From NCBI GenBank assembly GCA_025617745.1, contig CM046859.1:21638006-21702005 (forward strand): DNA of 64,000 nucleotides, written 5' to 3'. The translations under genes were made by a program, and so were the position numbers. Under the pieces are notes generated by a model. It did no database searches and had not been told where the DNA came from. It worked only from the letters and a program-made list of their open reading frames with translations. Positions 49,177-61,832 of the stretch are shown one piece after another (position 1 is the first letter of the stretch; every line of letters begins with the position of its first letter). The stretch is from Heliocidaris erythrogramma (Eukaryota; Echinodermata; Echinoidea; Camarodonta; Echinometridae).

Positions 49177-50504
49177 ATAGTGCTTGGTTCAGAGCTGAAT
49201 TCGGTTGGTGCACGGAATTGACGCGGCGCATGTGTTGTACAACCCATCAGAATGTTGCCATGCATGCTGATTTCTGGGCCGATTTTGAAATATGCACTTT
49301 CACATGTACCACTCTTGAGAAACCAGTCTAAATCTAGAATGAGAAGGGCGTGGATGTAGGCCTACAGATATGAAAAAACGAAACAAGCTCTGTGATTGTA
49401 GGACGAGGTAGAAAAAAAGAAAAAATCATTCAAAAGAAGAAACCTCCCCTTTGGATGCTTATTAAAAATATGTAGTGGTAATTGCATCCTCAGTTTTGAG
49501 TAGCGTAAAAATGTGGGATCCCCGGGAAACTTACATGCACCAATAAGAACCCCTTTTAAGGCGTTACACCACAATCTCCATGAGTGATAATATGCATAAA
49601 AGTAGTCGCTTTTGGTTGTTTTCATGTCTTTGAAAAGCCAGGTAATCTTCCCAGATAGGTTGAAGAAGGAGAAAAGTGGAGATGCGTCAGGTATGAAACT
49701 GTGTGTCCCAGATTTAGGGCAGCAAGACAATACCCATACTCATTGACTAAATCTGTCAAGAAAGCATGTAGCAGGGATGCCGGCGCACGCCCGCGATTCG
49801 CACGGATTAACCGCTAGAAATCAATGATGCTAAAAAGAAGAGTAGGCGATGAAGTAGGAGAGATAGGGGGTTATTAAGGATTGTGGTTGATATTGATACA
49901 TGGCGGTGATTCGTCGAGGAGAAACTTCCTTAACCTCGTCCCCCTTCAGACTCGTGTGCTCTGATTGCGGCTGACAAGCGGGGGTCAAGTGGCTGATATC
50001 TTTATTATGCTTGGCCTTTGGCAGCGTTTGTTGTTCGATCCCCAATCTGTGATCGATCGGCCTGTCCCGGTATAAACTTTGAAATGGAGGGGATCGCGTT
50101 GCAAACCCATCCAAACTTCAGGAGCAAAAACAAGAAAGAGAAGGTATTAGGAGAAGTTTATAGATAGGTAAATGGAGAGAGAGAGAGAGGGGGGGGGGGG
50201 GGGGGGGGGAGGGAGAGGGGAGAAAGAGAGAGAGTTTGACATGATAGACAGAGATTTCAGGAATACAGTTAAGCAAAAGGGAACGATTCCTAACAAAACC
50301 TTTAGCTCTTTTCTACTCGTTTCAGGAAAATGGTGGGGAAAAAAATGGGATCTCTACAGTGGCGACACACAATAAAAGAATTCGTACTTAAGAAGGACAA
50401 TTGATACGTCTTGGACTTCACGGACACAACCCTGGAGCATGGCTACCTAGTGTACCTCACTAGCTGCCCGTGATGGTCTCACGTATAAGATTTATCAAGG
50501 TAAC
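49177..50504. other. Non-coding DNA with GA/G run
   Basis: (GA)n plus a 21-G tract at 50174-50237. 49915-50100 is GC-richer and contains TCAAGTGG (49985-49992), an NK2-type homeodomain consensus. No gene is supported. Confidence 0.4.
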
Positions 50505-50905
50505 ATCCAAAGGGTACCCATCGTTTAATTATCCCCAATACGGCAGTACCGTTTCATACCAACATTGGACAAGGGTACCCTCTGAAGGGTACCTATAGAT
50601 ATTGTTATTCACCGGTTACGTCTCCTACCAACAGTCTACTAGAGTAACCTCCGGTTATTACCCGCCCTTAATCCCTTGGTACCGTCTCATACTAACCAAG
50701 GTCAAGGGTACCTTTAATCATTCCCATGTTACCCCTCCCACCAACAGTCTTCTAGAGTAACCTCCGGTGGTTACCTGCCCTTAATCCCTTGGTACCGTCT
50801 CATACTAACAAAGGTCAAAAGGATCCTATGGAGGGTACCTTTAATCATTCCCCTGTTACCCCTCCCCCAACAGTCTATATAACCTCCAATTTAGTTACCT
50901 GTCCT
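50505..50905 (+). repeat. Degenerate ~112-132 bp tandem repeat
   Basis: Landmarks recur in order: CCAACAGTCT at 50628, 50741 and 50867, and GGTACCGTCTCATACTAAC at 50679 and 50791 with a variant at 50547. AGGGTACCT recurs between them. This amounts to three to four diverged copies. Confidence 0.85.
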
Positions 50906-52640
50906 TAATTGAGACTCATCTTTCTTCCAAGACAGGACTAAAGATTTATCCAGTGTGTAGACATGATCACAATGGTCTCTAAACAACACTAATACAAGCC
51001 AAATATATTAGTTTGTCTGACGGTCATGTGATTCACCGACAGGACGACCGGATGGATGCTTTTGACGGCTTGGATACGACATGGGAAATTGTGTGGAAAT
51101 TTGTGATATCTATTCAATAATGGAAAGATCAAAAAATTTTCTATAGAGTCCACAAAGTCATCTTCGTAAAAGGAAAACTAAAAGGTATATCAGAATGGGA
51201 ACACCGTTATAGTAGTTGACACAATATTGGGTTTAAACACACAACATAGAATCAGGATATGTGTATCCCGGTAAATACAGTTGACAATGTGAGGAAAGGA
51301 GGGTAAGAATAGTTTAAATATCCATCCGCATCATTTTATTGAATAACCCCAAAACAAGATTGATAAAAACACATGATATTCCCACTTGTCTAACTTTTTC
51401 GGATCGTCCCTCCATCTCGACAATACCTTCCCTTTTCCAAATTTAGGTTAATACCTTTCCCGAAATGATACAATGTAGTCTCACTAGTCTGTACATGTAG
51501 GCGGACAGGAACCAATAAAAAAAAATCTTGCGAAAGGGCTCGTTAGAATGCGTAAATTCTTATCGCAAATATTTTGCATTTAATCCTCTTAAGGTGTCAT
51601 GCCGTAGAAATCTGTGCTAGGTTCACCAGTTGTGGGAATTAAGCTCTGCATGTTTTGTGAGATGTGTCACTCGTATCATGATGACCTTTCAGAAGAAAGA
51701 AGAAGGAAAACAAAATAATCAAGAACACAGTTGTTCTAATTTGCTATGACGAAAATTCCACAAGAATGTTTGAGCAATAATCAGCTCACTCCATATCAAA
51801 TGTTTCTACGAGAAATATTAGTTCCTGGCTTCCGGTCATGAACATATTGTTCTATTCAAGGACGAGAACACGATTGCCACACAGATTTTGTTTAAAGAGT
51901 GGACAAAATGGTTTCAACAAAAGTTACTAATAGAGCTGGTATACGTTATTTTTTTCTCAGTCTTCTTCTCTTTTTTGAGATTAGCTTAATTCAGACGCGA
52001 ACTAATATTTCTATATATAGAGTATTGGTTTATGGCCATTACCTCTAGATTCAAGTCAGTTGTATTCTTAGACCTGATATAAGAATTGAAATGGGTATCT
52101 GAAAATGGATGTTTCACTATCCATCCTGTTCTTTTCTTTGGGACACCCTGTAGAGCCAATCTCCAAAGAGCTACGAATCAGTGGATGTCTAGTAGGTTAA
52201 TACCGCCCTACAACATCGACCAATCCCTCTAGGGGAGCCGAACACGGGCAGCAAAATAGTCATATTTTATTTATCGTCCGCATCGAGCAAAATAACACTT
52301 GTTCTATTTTAATCTCTCAACAAAACGGGGGCAAAGGAGATGAAATGCTTCTTTCTCATCGCCGTTACCTTCTCTTCTCTCCTATTCTCCACGCCACTCG
52401 GAACCAGGCCAAGCATGAATTTTGGATCAAAACATTCAGGGGACGAGCTTCCACTTGAAAAAGCGGGGTTATTCATGGAATTAGGGGATGCCTAGAACAT
52501 TGAGGGCGTATTGAACAGTCGGGCATGTAATGGGTTTAGAAGATGTACTGTCTCTCTGACATGTCTAATGGAAATGCGCGACATCACCAGATAGAAGAAG
52601 AATTAAGGTCTGAAAAAAAGATAATTTTCGCAAAGGTATA
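50906..52640. other. Unique non-coding DNA
   Basis: No gene, RNA or repeat is recognised. 52255-52460 is somewhat GC-richer. Confidence 0.5.
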
Positions 52641-52850
52641 GGTGTCGTGGTCTAGTGGATATGTCACCAGAATGTGGATCAATCCCGCCGCGGCACTAAC
52701 GTCCTTTGGCAAGACATTCATCTACATTTGCCACTCTCCACCCAGGTGAAGTAAATGGATACACGGTATAGGAAGAAATTCCTCGAATGCCTTAGAGCCT
52801 ATCATGGCGGCTCGTGTATAGCCGGGGTAATATGGGTTTCCCGATTTAAT
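52641..52850 (+). mobile_element. tRNA-derived SINE, truncated 3' end
   Basis: Starts GGTGTCGTGGTCTAGTGGAT with A box TGGTCTAGTGG, followed by a weak B box. The body contains TTTGGCAAGACATTCATCTA and TTTGCCACTCTCCACCCAGG, as in the 61 kb copy. There is no clear tail. Confidence 0.65.
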
Positions 52851-54236
52851 ATTGTTAACTGCTGCTGGACGAGAAACTGGGAAAATCTCGGTGCTCCCTC
52901 TACCTTCATCCCAATAATAGATATAATAGATACTTTTGCCGAAACACACAATAATCTTCGGCAAATGGGAAGCTAATATTTCTGATTCTCCCAGGAATTC
53001 CAAGGAATACGCGAGATACTTTTCTCTCCAAACTCAATTCTACCCCCCCCCCCCCCTTCTGACATCCTGTGTCCTCCCTTACCTGTTAATGTTTTAGTTT
53101 TAACAGTAGTTTTATATTTAACCCTTGACGCGATCATTATGCGAGCTATCTTCCGAAGATATGAATAAACCACAAAGTAAGTTAAAATATTTACAATCAT
53201 TTTGACAAATGGAATCACATAAATTGACAAAATACAGGAAATAAAAGGGTGCGGATACAGGCATGTAAATATTTCTGTATCATTAGGCGAACAAAAATAC
53301 ATAGAGATTATAGCCATATCTGTTATCTTGGGAAGCTATCACTTGACTTAGCTGTTATGTAAAGGGAGCGCGAAATCTCGATTTCAGTATGACAGAAAAC
53401 TCTAATTCCTCAGTCCCCCATCCCTGGCGGCTTCGCCGGGGTTGAAAAGTTTAATCGTAATGTCAGAGGTTCCTGCCATGTTATCCACTTCTAACATGGC
53501 AAAATTATTTCCAACAATCGGGTGTCCCTCATTCTCTGTTCTCCCTTGGAGCCCAAACCCAATCCCTTCAGCAATCAGCATATGTTGTCCAAGGCGGGGC
53601 TGTCTCATCAGACGATACACGCGGGCGAAACGCGTTCGCGCGAAAACTGAACAGCGATTAGTCTTTTCACCAGTCAATGACTCAGAAATAATGTTTACTC
53701 AATTTAGCCCCGCGACGATGTCTTCTATGAAATCGCGTCATCTCTCCCGCCGCTCTAATACAAACTGACGGCCAAAAATAACTGGAAAAGCATGAGCTTG
53801 TCGAGAGGGGAAAAAAGGCACAGTAACCCAGAAAATCGTAATCGCAAGGGACGACGAAACAACGAAGGAATTGGAGCATGCGAGATAGACGGGGCATAAG
53901 AGGGACTGGCCTTCAGACAAGAGTAAAGCGCACTTTTCGAGCTCGTGACATAGCAGAGACATGAAAAATTGTTATTGACGTTGCCAATTTGCAAAAGTTA
54001 CGTTGGCATCGCTGCATGTTAATAGTGGCGATGGGCATAAAAGGGGATATGAAAAGGTAAACGTAAAGGGTTATATTGTCGTGCTTACAATGTTCTTGAA
54101 GAAACCATATTATGTATTTCCATTACAAAATAGTTAGTCAGGATCTGTTCATATCAATCTTAGAAACTGAGATATGAAGTCTTGTTATTCAGACACTAGA
54201 ATTAGTCAAGGACGCCATCGATGTATTATATATCTA

Positions 54237-54292
<56 letters not shown>

Positions 54293-57213
54293 ACTCTATA
54301 TCTATCCATATATGTACATGTGTTACTATGTATAGCTATATATAACTATGTATCCATCTATTATTTTTTTTTTGGCTATCTCTCTTATTCTCTATTCACA
54401 TATAAAACAAAAGTACACAATGTCATAAGAAAGGTATACGTATAGACGAGAACGAAAGTTTCATCGAAGGTACACGAAAAAATCCGAAGGCATGCGGAAG
54501 TCTACGAAGTTAGACGGCGCGTCCAACATTTTGAATTGGCGGCTTTTGTAGAAGGGATTTCTTCGCAAGGTTTTGTCGAAAGGATATGGTTGCTATCCCA
54601 TCTCTGTACAACTCCTTGAAAGGGGGAAAAATATGTTCTCTCTCTCTCTCTCTCTTTCATTATTCAAAAGAACGCGCATGAGAGTATATCAAAAGTATAT
54701 CAAAAGTTCACATAATTATATACACAGCAACGATATCTTTATAACAACAACGAGACCAACACTATCTTTATTCACTTTGAGCACCAACACACAAAAACAG
54801 AAATCTCCATTTTTTGTGTTCCTTTGCACCCTGTTTTAACAGAAAACGGCAGAGATATTGTACAGAAGGATGATATTGTTGTTTTTCAGAGTTTCTCGGA
54901 TATGTATCCCCCATCCCCACCCCTAGTGCAAGATCCGCCACTGTTAGATATGATTGTATCGATGTATGCTTACAATGACTGAGAAATGTGAATCCTTACC
55001 TTCCAATGACACTAGATGGCGGACGACCACTTATGAACATGACATGTCGATACAACTCATTTATTCGTCATCTTTCCTTTTCATAATTGACAATTTACAA
55101 CTCGTATAGTTCGGCCCGCTCATTAGATGTAGTCGTTGAGGAGGATTCATCTTCATGTCCTTTTTGAAGACGACATGAATGATGATGTATTTGTTGAGGA
55201 TGATGATGATGATGATGATGACGACGACGATGATGATGATGATGATGGCTTCTTGAATAAAGCCGGTTTGCGCCTGCGCTGGACGCCCATGGCGCTTGCT
55301 CTAAAAGTGTCTCACAAATTTCAACATTCTTGGTCAGTGTTTCAAAAGATTCCTTTCCATTACTTATCTTATTAGCGATAGTTCTTCTTGCGATTGTATC
55401 GTCAGACTTGGCATAAAAGTTGACAGACACTAGGATTTTCTTATGGATTGTGGAATGCTGTTCTAAAGCTTAGGTCCAGAGGAGTAGAAGGCTATATGTC
55501 ACCTGAAGTGGTGGGACTGAGAGGCAAGGAGGTTGAGAAAATAATTCTTTTTGTTTAATTCAATAATTTTTATAAAGATTACATCTCTTGTTCGGGCCAA
55601 TTGGTTAATGTTTATCATTATTTACAAATGGGTATCATTTCTAGCATTCCAGTAGTGTTATCAATACTTGAAAGCAAGTCTTGAAAGCAATTTTGATATT
55701 TTTAAGGATATCATTGTCATTGATATGATATAAACTACAGTATTACTGAATAGAACGATATACGATTATCTAAAAACATGTAGCTTATTCTACATATTGA
55801 ATACTCTTTAACTGCACAAAGAATGCGCGATCCAACTGTGCCACTCAGAGAAATTTGCGAGTCCAAAGGCACTTCGATAAGCATATTTTTTCTAAAAATT
55901 ACATAGCTAATAAGATAATGTAAAACACCTTATACCATAATACATGAAACGAAATAAAGACCTCAATAGACCACAATAAATGCAAAAAGCAGAACAACTT
56001 ACAAGATAGTAGCTACGAGCTGTAGGCCTACCTGTTTCTGTTTCAGTTGTTTTTCCTGATTGATGTATACGAGTGCGTGGAGTATTTTGTGTGGGTATGA
56101 TGTGGTGCTATGTCAGGCCTTTGTTCAGCCTGAATGGGTTTGTTAAGAAGTACGTATGCGATGGCTCATTGTATTAAGAATGTTTACACAATAGTGTCTT
56201 TAGGTGATTGTTGTAAGGGTTGCCAATGTTAAGACAGTGACAACTACCAGTGGCGTATCCAATATTCATACACTCGGTCGGTGTATGTTCCAGGGGAGGG
56301 GGTACTCGTTTTCCCGAAGGTTCTTAATGCCGAAGGGTCATAAATCAGAAGCATGAAATTCCTATACCAGGGGTTGTTATTCTTTTTTTTTTAACTTGGT
56401 CAAAAAAAAAGTAAAATCGACCAGCATACAACGATAATTGTGAGCCAAAGAAGAAAAATACATCCAATTTCAATTGAATTCAAATGATAGCAAGCATTTT
56501 CAGCTAATATTATAATATATGTGTGTTTCTATAATCTCGGTGGTTATTCAAGCACAAGTAGTATAAGGCCCAAAGTGAAATATGGCGCCAATCATGACAA
56601 TGAGAATATCTTATCACAGACTGTCACTGCGTTTCTTTCCTCATTCTTTAGATCTCGTAAACACAGTGCTCTAACGTCAGTTAGTAAGCCGTTGACTACT
56701 GACTTATCTCACTCCCATGTACTTAATACATGGCCTGCCCGTTCCCATAGGCAATGGATTTGATGTCCCCTTTCAGTCTTATGTCACGTGACCCACAAAG
56801 TAAATGGGTGATTACCCAGTATCTCTGTCAAAAGGCTGGTTTAACAAATTCGGCGCTTATTTTAAGAATTAAAAAAAAAAACATGACAAAAGTGATGTCA
56901 AATATCATTTCCCCGTGAGATCGTTGAAGAGAGGTGAGCCGACCTGGTTTTCTTAGCTGCATCATCGAACCAGGAAACCCTGATCGAATCAAAGTCAGCG
57001 TGTGATCTCGTCACCCACCCATACCCCCCCCCCCCCCTCCTCCTCCTTCATTCACTCGATAGGGAATCGCGCATTAAAAACCAATCCACGCGTCTTCATG
57101 TGGAGTCATTTTAATACACCCCAGGGTTTTGACAACATGCGTGATGTTAAGGAATAATAAACGATCATCTTCACCCTTTCTTTCTCCTCTCTTTCCCCCT
57201 TTTCTCTCTGCAG
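52851..57213. other. Non-coding DNA with microsatellites
   Basis: C tracts at 53043-53056 and 57024-57037, (CT)n at 54231-54292 and 54638-54656, and (GAT)(GAC) at 55198-55248. 53400-53770 is GC-rich, with an open minus-strand frame that starts only at TTG. A hAT-like end, GATCCGCCACTG, lies near 54940. Confidence 0.45.
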
Positions 57214-57392
57214 GCTTAAACCCCCGTGATCGCTTGCTGGCGGACACGTCTGTGAATGACATGATATTCAAGCATGATTTTCAGGTTCAAGTACATGGTA
57301 ATCGCATCGATTTGGACGGTATGCTGAGGCACGCACGCCGGCATCACTCGGGGGTAATGGCGTCCTTGCCGTATTGGACGACCAGGCTACAG
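57214..57392 (+). CDS. Candidate internal exon, unknown protein
   Basis: A long pyrimidine tract ending in CTCTCTGCAG at 57213 looks like a good 3' splice acceptor. The open frame after it reads through NPRDRLLADTSVND and RIDLDGMLRHARRHH to PYWTTRLQ. CAG/GTTTGA at 57392/57393 could be a donor, and in-frame TGA follows if it is not used. Acceptor phase would be 1 and donor phase 0. The composition is mixed and not repetitive, unlike most open frames here. I do not recognise the peptide, and no partner exon is evident in the window. It could be a chance frame in a conserved non-coding block. Confidence 0.25.
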
Positions 57393-58856
57393 GTTTGACG
57401 TCGAAGTAGCGCTGTTGGTTTAAAGACGAATACCGAGACATTTTCATGATATGGGGAGAGTTGGTGCTCTTGATTCAGTTTTGGAAGGCTTCTGTTCAAA
57501 TATTATATTCTTCATTAATCGAACTTATTCTTTTAGAATTATCAATTATTTCGTATTTTTTAAGAAAATGCAAAATATCAAAGGTATATCCGTAGCTTTG
57601 TAATATTAATTTTGAGTGCTCATGCAAGATGTACCAGGAAACATAGAGACATTTAGTATAGGTAAATGTTGACAAGTGTCCATATACCGACAAACCATTA
57701 AACGATAAGCCGACAAGTAGAAAAAAAAGTTAGGCACCGTGGTGGGTTGTCCTCCCACTGTGCTCGTGATCTCATGAAAATCGTATTATCTGTTGACATG
57801 GTTGAGGCCGATTTGTTTGAATTCTTACTTCTTGGGGAAAAAACGTGTGAGTAGATAGGAGGAAACTCAAAAAAAGGTTGTAATGATGTATAGCGACCCT
57901 GTCTTACAAAATGGAGGCACTTTTTCCATCGTGACATAATCTATAACACCCCTCAACAATTTCATGTTCTCATGTCTCTTCTAAACCAATTAAATAAGCT
58001 GCTAGTCATTACAATGCATTGATAGCCGGAAGAGACCCCCCCCCCCCCACCCCTCCCCGATTGAAGGATTAGGAAAGATATATGCAACTTGCAACGTGTT
58101 TGCACCCCTTCCCCCTATTTAGAGGATGTTGTCCTCTGTCTCCTAATTTATGGATACGCCATTTCATGACTTCGAATTAAACGTTGGTATATTGGATCTA
58201 CCCATCCCCATTTCCTTCAATAGAAGTGCTTTCATAACCCCTTTTTACTTGCATCTAATGGTCTTACATCGGTTGGGTGATCGCACATCTCACCAATGCT
58301 GCCAAAAGCATCCCATAGCTTATAGCACCTCCATCTCCCCCCCCCCCCCCCACCACCATTACCCCACTCCTTAACAAAATGGGATGATCGATCAGATGTT
58401 GACGAAGCGAAATCGTGACAGATTTAAAGCAGGACAGGGTCGAGCACAAAATGATAATACACCAATTGTGTGACGGTATTCTTTCTAGCCGATATGTAGC
58501 AACTCATTGATATTGATGTTCCCCTTTGTTATTGACGTAAATATAAAGCAAAAATGAAAACATAGCGCATTGCCCGACATAACTTAAACATACTATATAC
58601 ATTATAGATGTATGGGTATAGCAACTAATGCTACAGCCCATCAACAACTCTCGTCAATGATGGCGAAAAAAAAAAGACCGATACTGTAAAAAGTCATCCG
58701 TAACCCTCACCTCCTCTGCCTCTCATTTAGTCCATACAACACCTCCATTACTCATTTTAAAGAAATAATTAATAACGAATTTTAGAGGAAGATACAAGGA
58801 CTATTCAACATTTTATGCGATCTTCTTAAACTATCATATTGGGGGGATGTTTCCTT
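57393..58856. other. Non-coding DNA
   Basis: C tracts at 58036-58048 and 58337-58351. No partner exon for the candidate at 57214 is evident. Confidence 0.45.
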
Positions 58857-59190
58857 GGGGGGTCTTTCATAAAGCTGTTCGTAAAGTTACGCATGACTTT
58901 ACGAATGACTTAAATAAGACAAGCCAAATGCGATGCTCAATCATTTTTAATTGCATCAACTAAAGTTGAACTGTGCAGATGTAGATTAACATTTTTATTA
59001 TAACAATCATTTTTAATGCAAAGTATATTTTTTGCCATCATTTAATGAAGGTTATTGGAAATACAGTCACACTTTGTTAAAACATCAGGAAAAACAAATT
59101 TGGGCATCCTATCTGGCACTTCATATTCAAGTCGTTCGTAAAGTCATGCGTAACTTTACTAACAGCTTTATGAAACACCCCCCCCCCCGG
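58857..59190. mobile_element. MITE family B, long form, copy 2 (inverted)
   Basis: A ~334-bp element, the reverse complement of the 26854 copy. It shares the arms and the interior TTGGGCATCCTATCTGGCAC and GTGCAGATGTAGATTAACAT. The right end has grown into an 11-C run. Confidence 0.85.
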
Positions 59191-61544
59191 ATCAAATAGG
59201 AACTCATTTTGCGGTTCAAGTTGAAATGTACCCACTCTTAACCCCCCTTTTGTCATGAGCTTCATGATACCGTAGTTTTCAAAAGTTATACATTTGCCTG
59301 CTTTGTTGACAGGGTTAAAAAAGGAAGGGAGGAGCTATAGAGAAGAAGATGGAGAAAGAGATAATGGTGTATATGGAGATGAGGGATGGATTTGAATGGG
59401 GTTTTTTTATCCCCCCCCCCCCACCATGATAATCCCTCTTGTTGCCAAATATCTAATATGCCATCGCTTTAACAATTTATTTGCCTGTGGTAATGACAGG
59501 TTAAAGAGGAAGAGAAGGTAGGAGAAGATATGGGGGGTGAGTGATAAGGGTTTTTAAAAGGGGGGATGTGGGGATGAGGGATGAACTCGGTGTGGGTTTT
59601 TTTTCGCAAACCCCCAAATCGAATCTAGGTTGATGAAACGGTATGTGGTGCCCGAAGTGACGTGACATCAAACATTGGCGCTGTGATCTTTTGCTCCATT
59701 TTGGTTTTGGGGTCGTACAGGGTGAACAAAAGAAAAATATCAAATTTTTGTTAGAGAGACTTCGTAGTCGAGTAATTAGAGCATTTAATTGGAAATACAA
59801 AGGTGATTATTTCGAGCCCCGGCACGTCCTTTTTGTCCTTACGGAAAGCATTTTATCTGCATTTTGTTCTCTTTAAACAAGTGTATGAATGGGTATTTGC
59901 TATGGTGCGAAGGCATTGGGATGAATTAGCATGTAAACGCCTGTAAAATTGGCTGGATGTCCCCCCCCCCCCCCCCCTCCTCCCTTCCCCCTCCCTCCAG
60001 AGTGGAGAGTCAGCTCTGTAAAGTGTAAAATTATAATTTAAACCAGTGACAACTGTAATCATATTACTCTAAAGCATTATAATCCCACAAAAAAGGTATT
60101 TACATGGGCTTCCAGCTTGAGTTTTAAACGAGGTATTATGACCTTTATATTTTGACACATCCTGTAGCGACTCCCAGTCGACGTAGCTGGCAGGCATGAA
60201 TGAAACTATCGTATTTCCCATACTACTACCTATGATGTATCCACGAAAGTGCACCAGGAAAGTCACTTCTTGGCTCGCATTATTTCTATGACATTGCGGG
60301 CATTCCTTATTTTTCCTGCCGAAAATAAAAGAAAGGCTTCTCTTTCCCGTGTTTTGACTGTCATCCATCATTGTCCTTTTCCTATCAATCGTGACTGTTT
60401 GACTTAATAAATTACGAGAAATCGAAACTCCGGATTGGTTCACGATGTAGGTCTTGCAGGGGTAGGCCTAGATATTTTTTTTTAATCCTAGGAGTGAATG
60501 GCAGAAGGTGATTAAACATCCGTAACGTTGACGAATTCCATGACTATACATGTGGTTTGTAAAAAAAAAAAAAAAAAAAAAAGGGAATGGAGAGATATGG
60601 CATTGGGCGTGGCTTTAAGTACTATTCATATCAGGTTCAATTCTCAGTTAAGCTTTTATCAACGTGAACTCGTGTTTATAAATTCTTTCTCTCTTTATTG
60701 GCGGATAGCTTCATTTCAGAAATTTGAACAATTCGTCTATGCATATGTCGTTTACAATTTGAAAAAAGAAGTAGCGAACTGAAAGGGAAACTGGTGTCGG
60801 CTTTTTAAAAATATGGATATAGAGAGAGAGAGAAGGAGAAGGAGAAAGAAAGGGAGAGACAGGGGGGGGGGTAGGGGTGATGAATTCCGCTCTCGAGGGC
60901 CGATCATTTTACAATATAAAACTTTCTAAACATCTTGAGAACAAAATACCATCCTTTTCTCTTCATCTTTTGTTTATGAATGAATACAGGAAGCTTAACA
61001 AATCCTCGAATTAAATGGATTAGTGAGTGCACTCTCAGGTTTATCCACTTTTCTTTTTTGATCAAATTTTAAGAGTCTTTAGCTAAAACAAGAATCGATG
61101 GTCAGGGATATCCGTTAACGTAATGTCACCGAACGCTCGTAAATCCGTATATCGCTTTACAAGATGAAGAGTTTGACTAATTCATTTTTTCAACGATTCT
61201 ATTTAACGATTATGGTGACTCTTGATGCACAGAGAGGGCAAAGATGACGTGTTTGCATAACAGCTTTTGAGCTATTTATGAGTTATTAGTCGATAATTAT
61301 ACTATCGTCATTCATGGTATTCAGCGTTGTAAAAACCGCCCCACAAATCCGACATTAAAAAGAAACTATTATTAGACCTGTCACTAAAATTACCATTTAT
61401 CATGCTGGGAATATGAGGAAATATCCACCAGTATTTTCCTTGGGTGCGTCCACAGAACGGCTACGAAGGACAAAGCGAATCCTTACAATATACGCTTTAG
61501 CACACTGACTTCATAACCAAAACATCTATAAGTTTATCTAATGA
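59191..61544. other. Non-coding DNA
   Basis: C tracts at 59411-59422 and 59961-59977, poly(A) at 60560-60582, GA-rich DNA and a G tract at 60820-60871. At 59750-59825 a sequence with TAGTCGAGTAATTAGAGCA and TTTCGAGCCCC could be a very decayed tRNA-derived head. No gene is supported. Confidence 0.4.
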
Positions 61545-61832
61545 TAATACATGTAATAGCTTTATTTATATCGCACACACATCCATCTCAGGGGAGGCTC
61601 AAGTTGCCTAGAAAGTATAACTATTACACTGGCTTCAGCCAAGCTGACCTTGGGAGCTGATGGTATTCAAGGAATTACTTCCGACCGGGTACCCACCCAT
61701 TCAATACACCTGAGTTGAGAGTGGCAAATGTAGATCATTGTCTTGCCGAATGAAATTGGTGCGGGGGACTGAACTCGAACCGCGAACCCTTTGATCGACA
61801 GTCCGGTGACGTATCCACTAGACCACTACACC
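61545..61832 (-). mobile_element. tRNA-derived SINE, nearly full length, minus strand
   Basis: On the minus strand it reads GGTGTAGTGGTCTAGTGGAT, then B box GGTTCGAGTTC, TCGGCAAGACAATGATCTAC, TTGCCACTCTCAACTCAGG and finally GCGATATAAATAAAGCTATT. Length is about 290 bp. The conserved central block recalls the deeply conserved SINE domains described in other metazoans; that link is inference. Confidence 0.7.

Noticed and set aside
53402..53677. 91-codon minus-strand frame with non-repetitive composition
   Set aside because: It opens only at TTG, has no clear splice acceptor, and I recognise no domain. It may be a conserved non-coding block; evidence is too thin for a gene.
55136..55430. Asp-rich and His-rich open frames on opposite strands
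   Set aside because: They are opposite-strand readings of the GAT/GAC microsatellite at 55198-55248.
60069..60443. 124-codon minus-strand frame containing CPQCH
   Set aside because: The start is GTG, no splice signals stand out, and a lone CxxC motif is not evidence of a zinc-binding domain.
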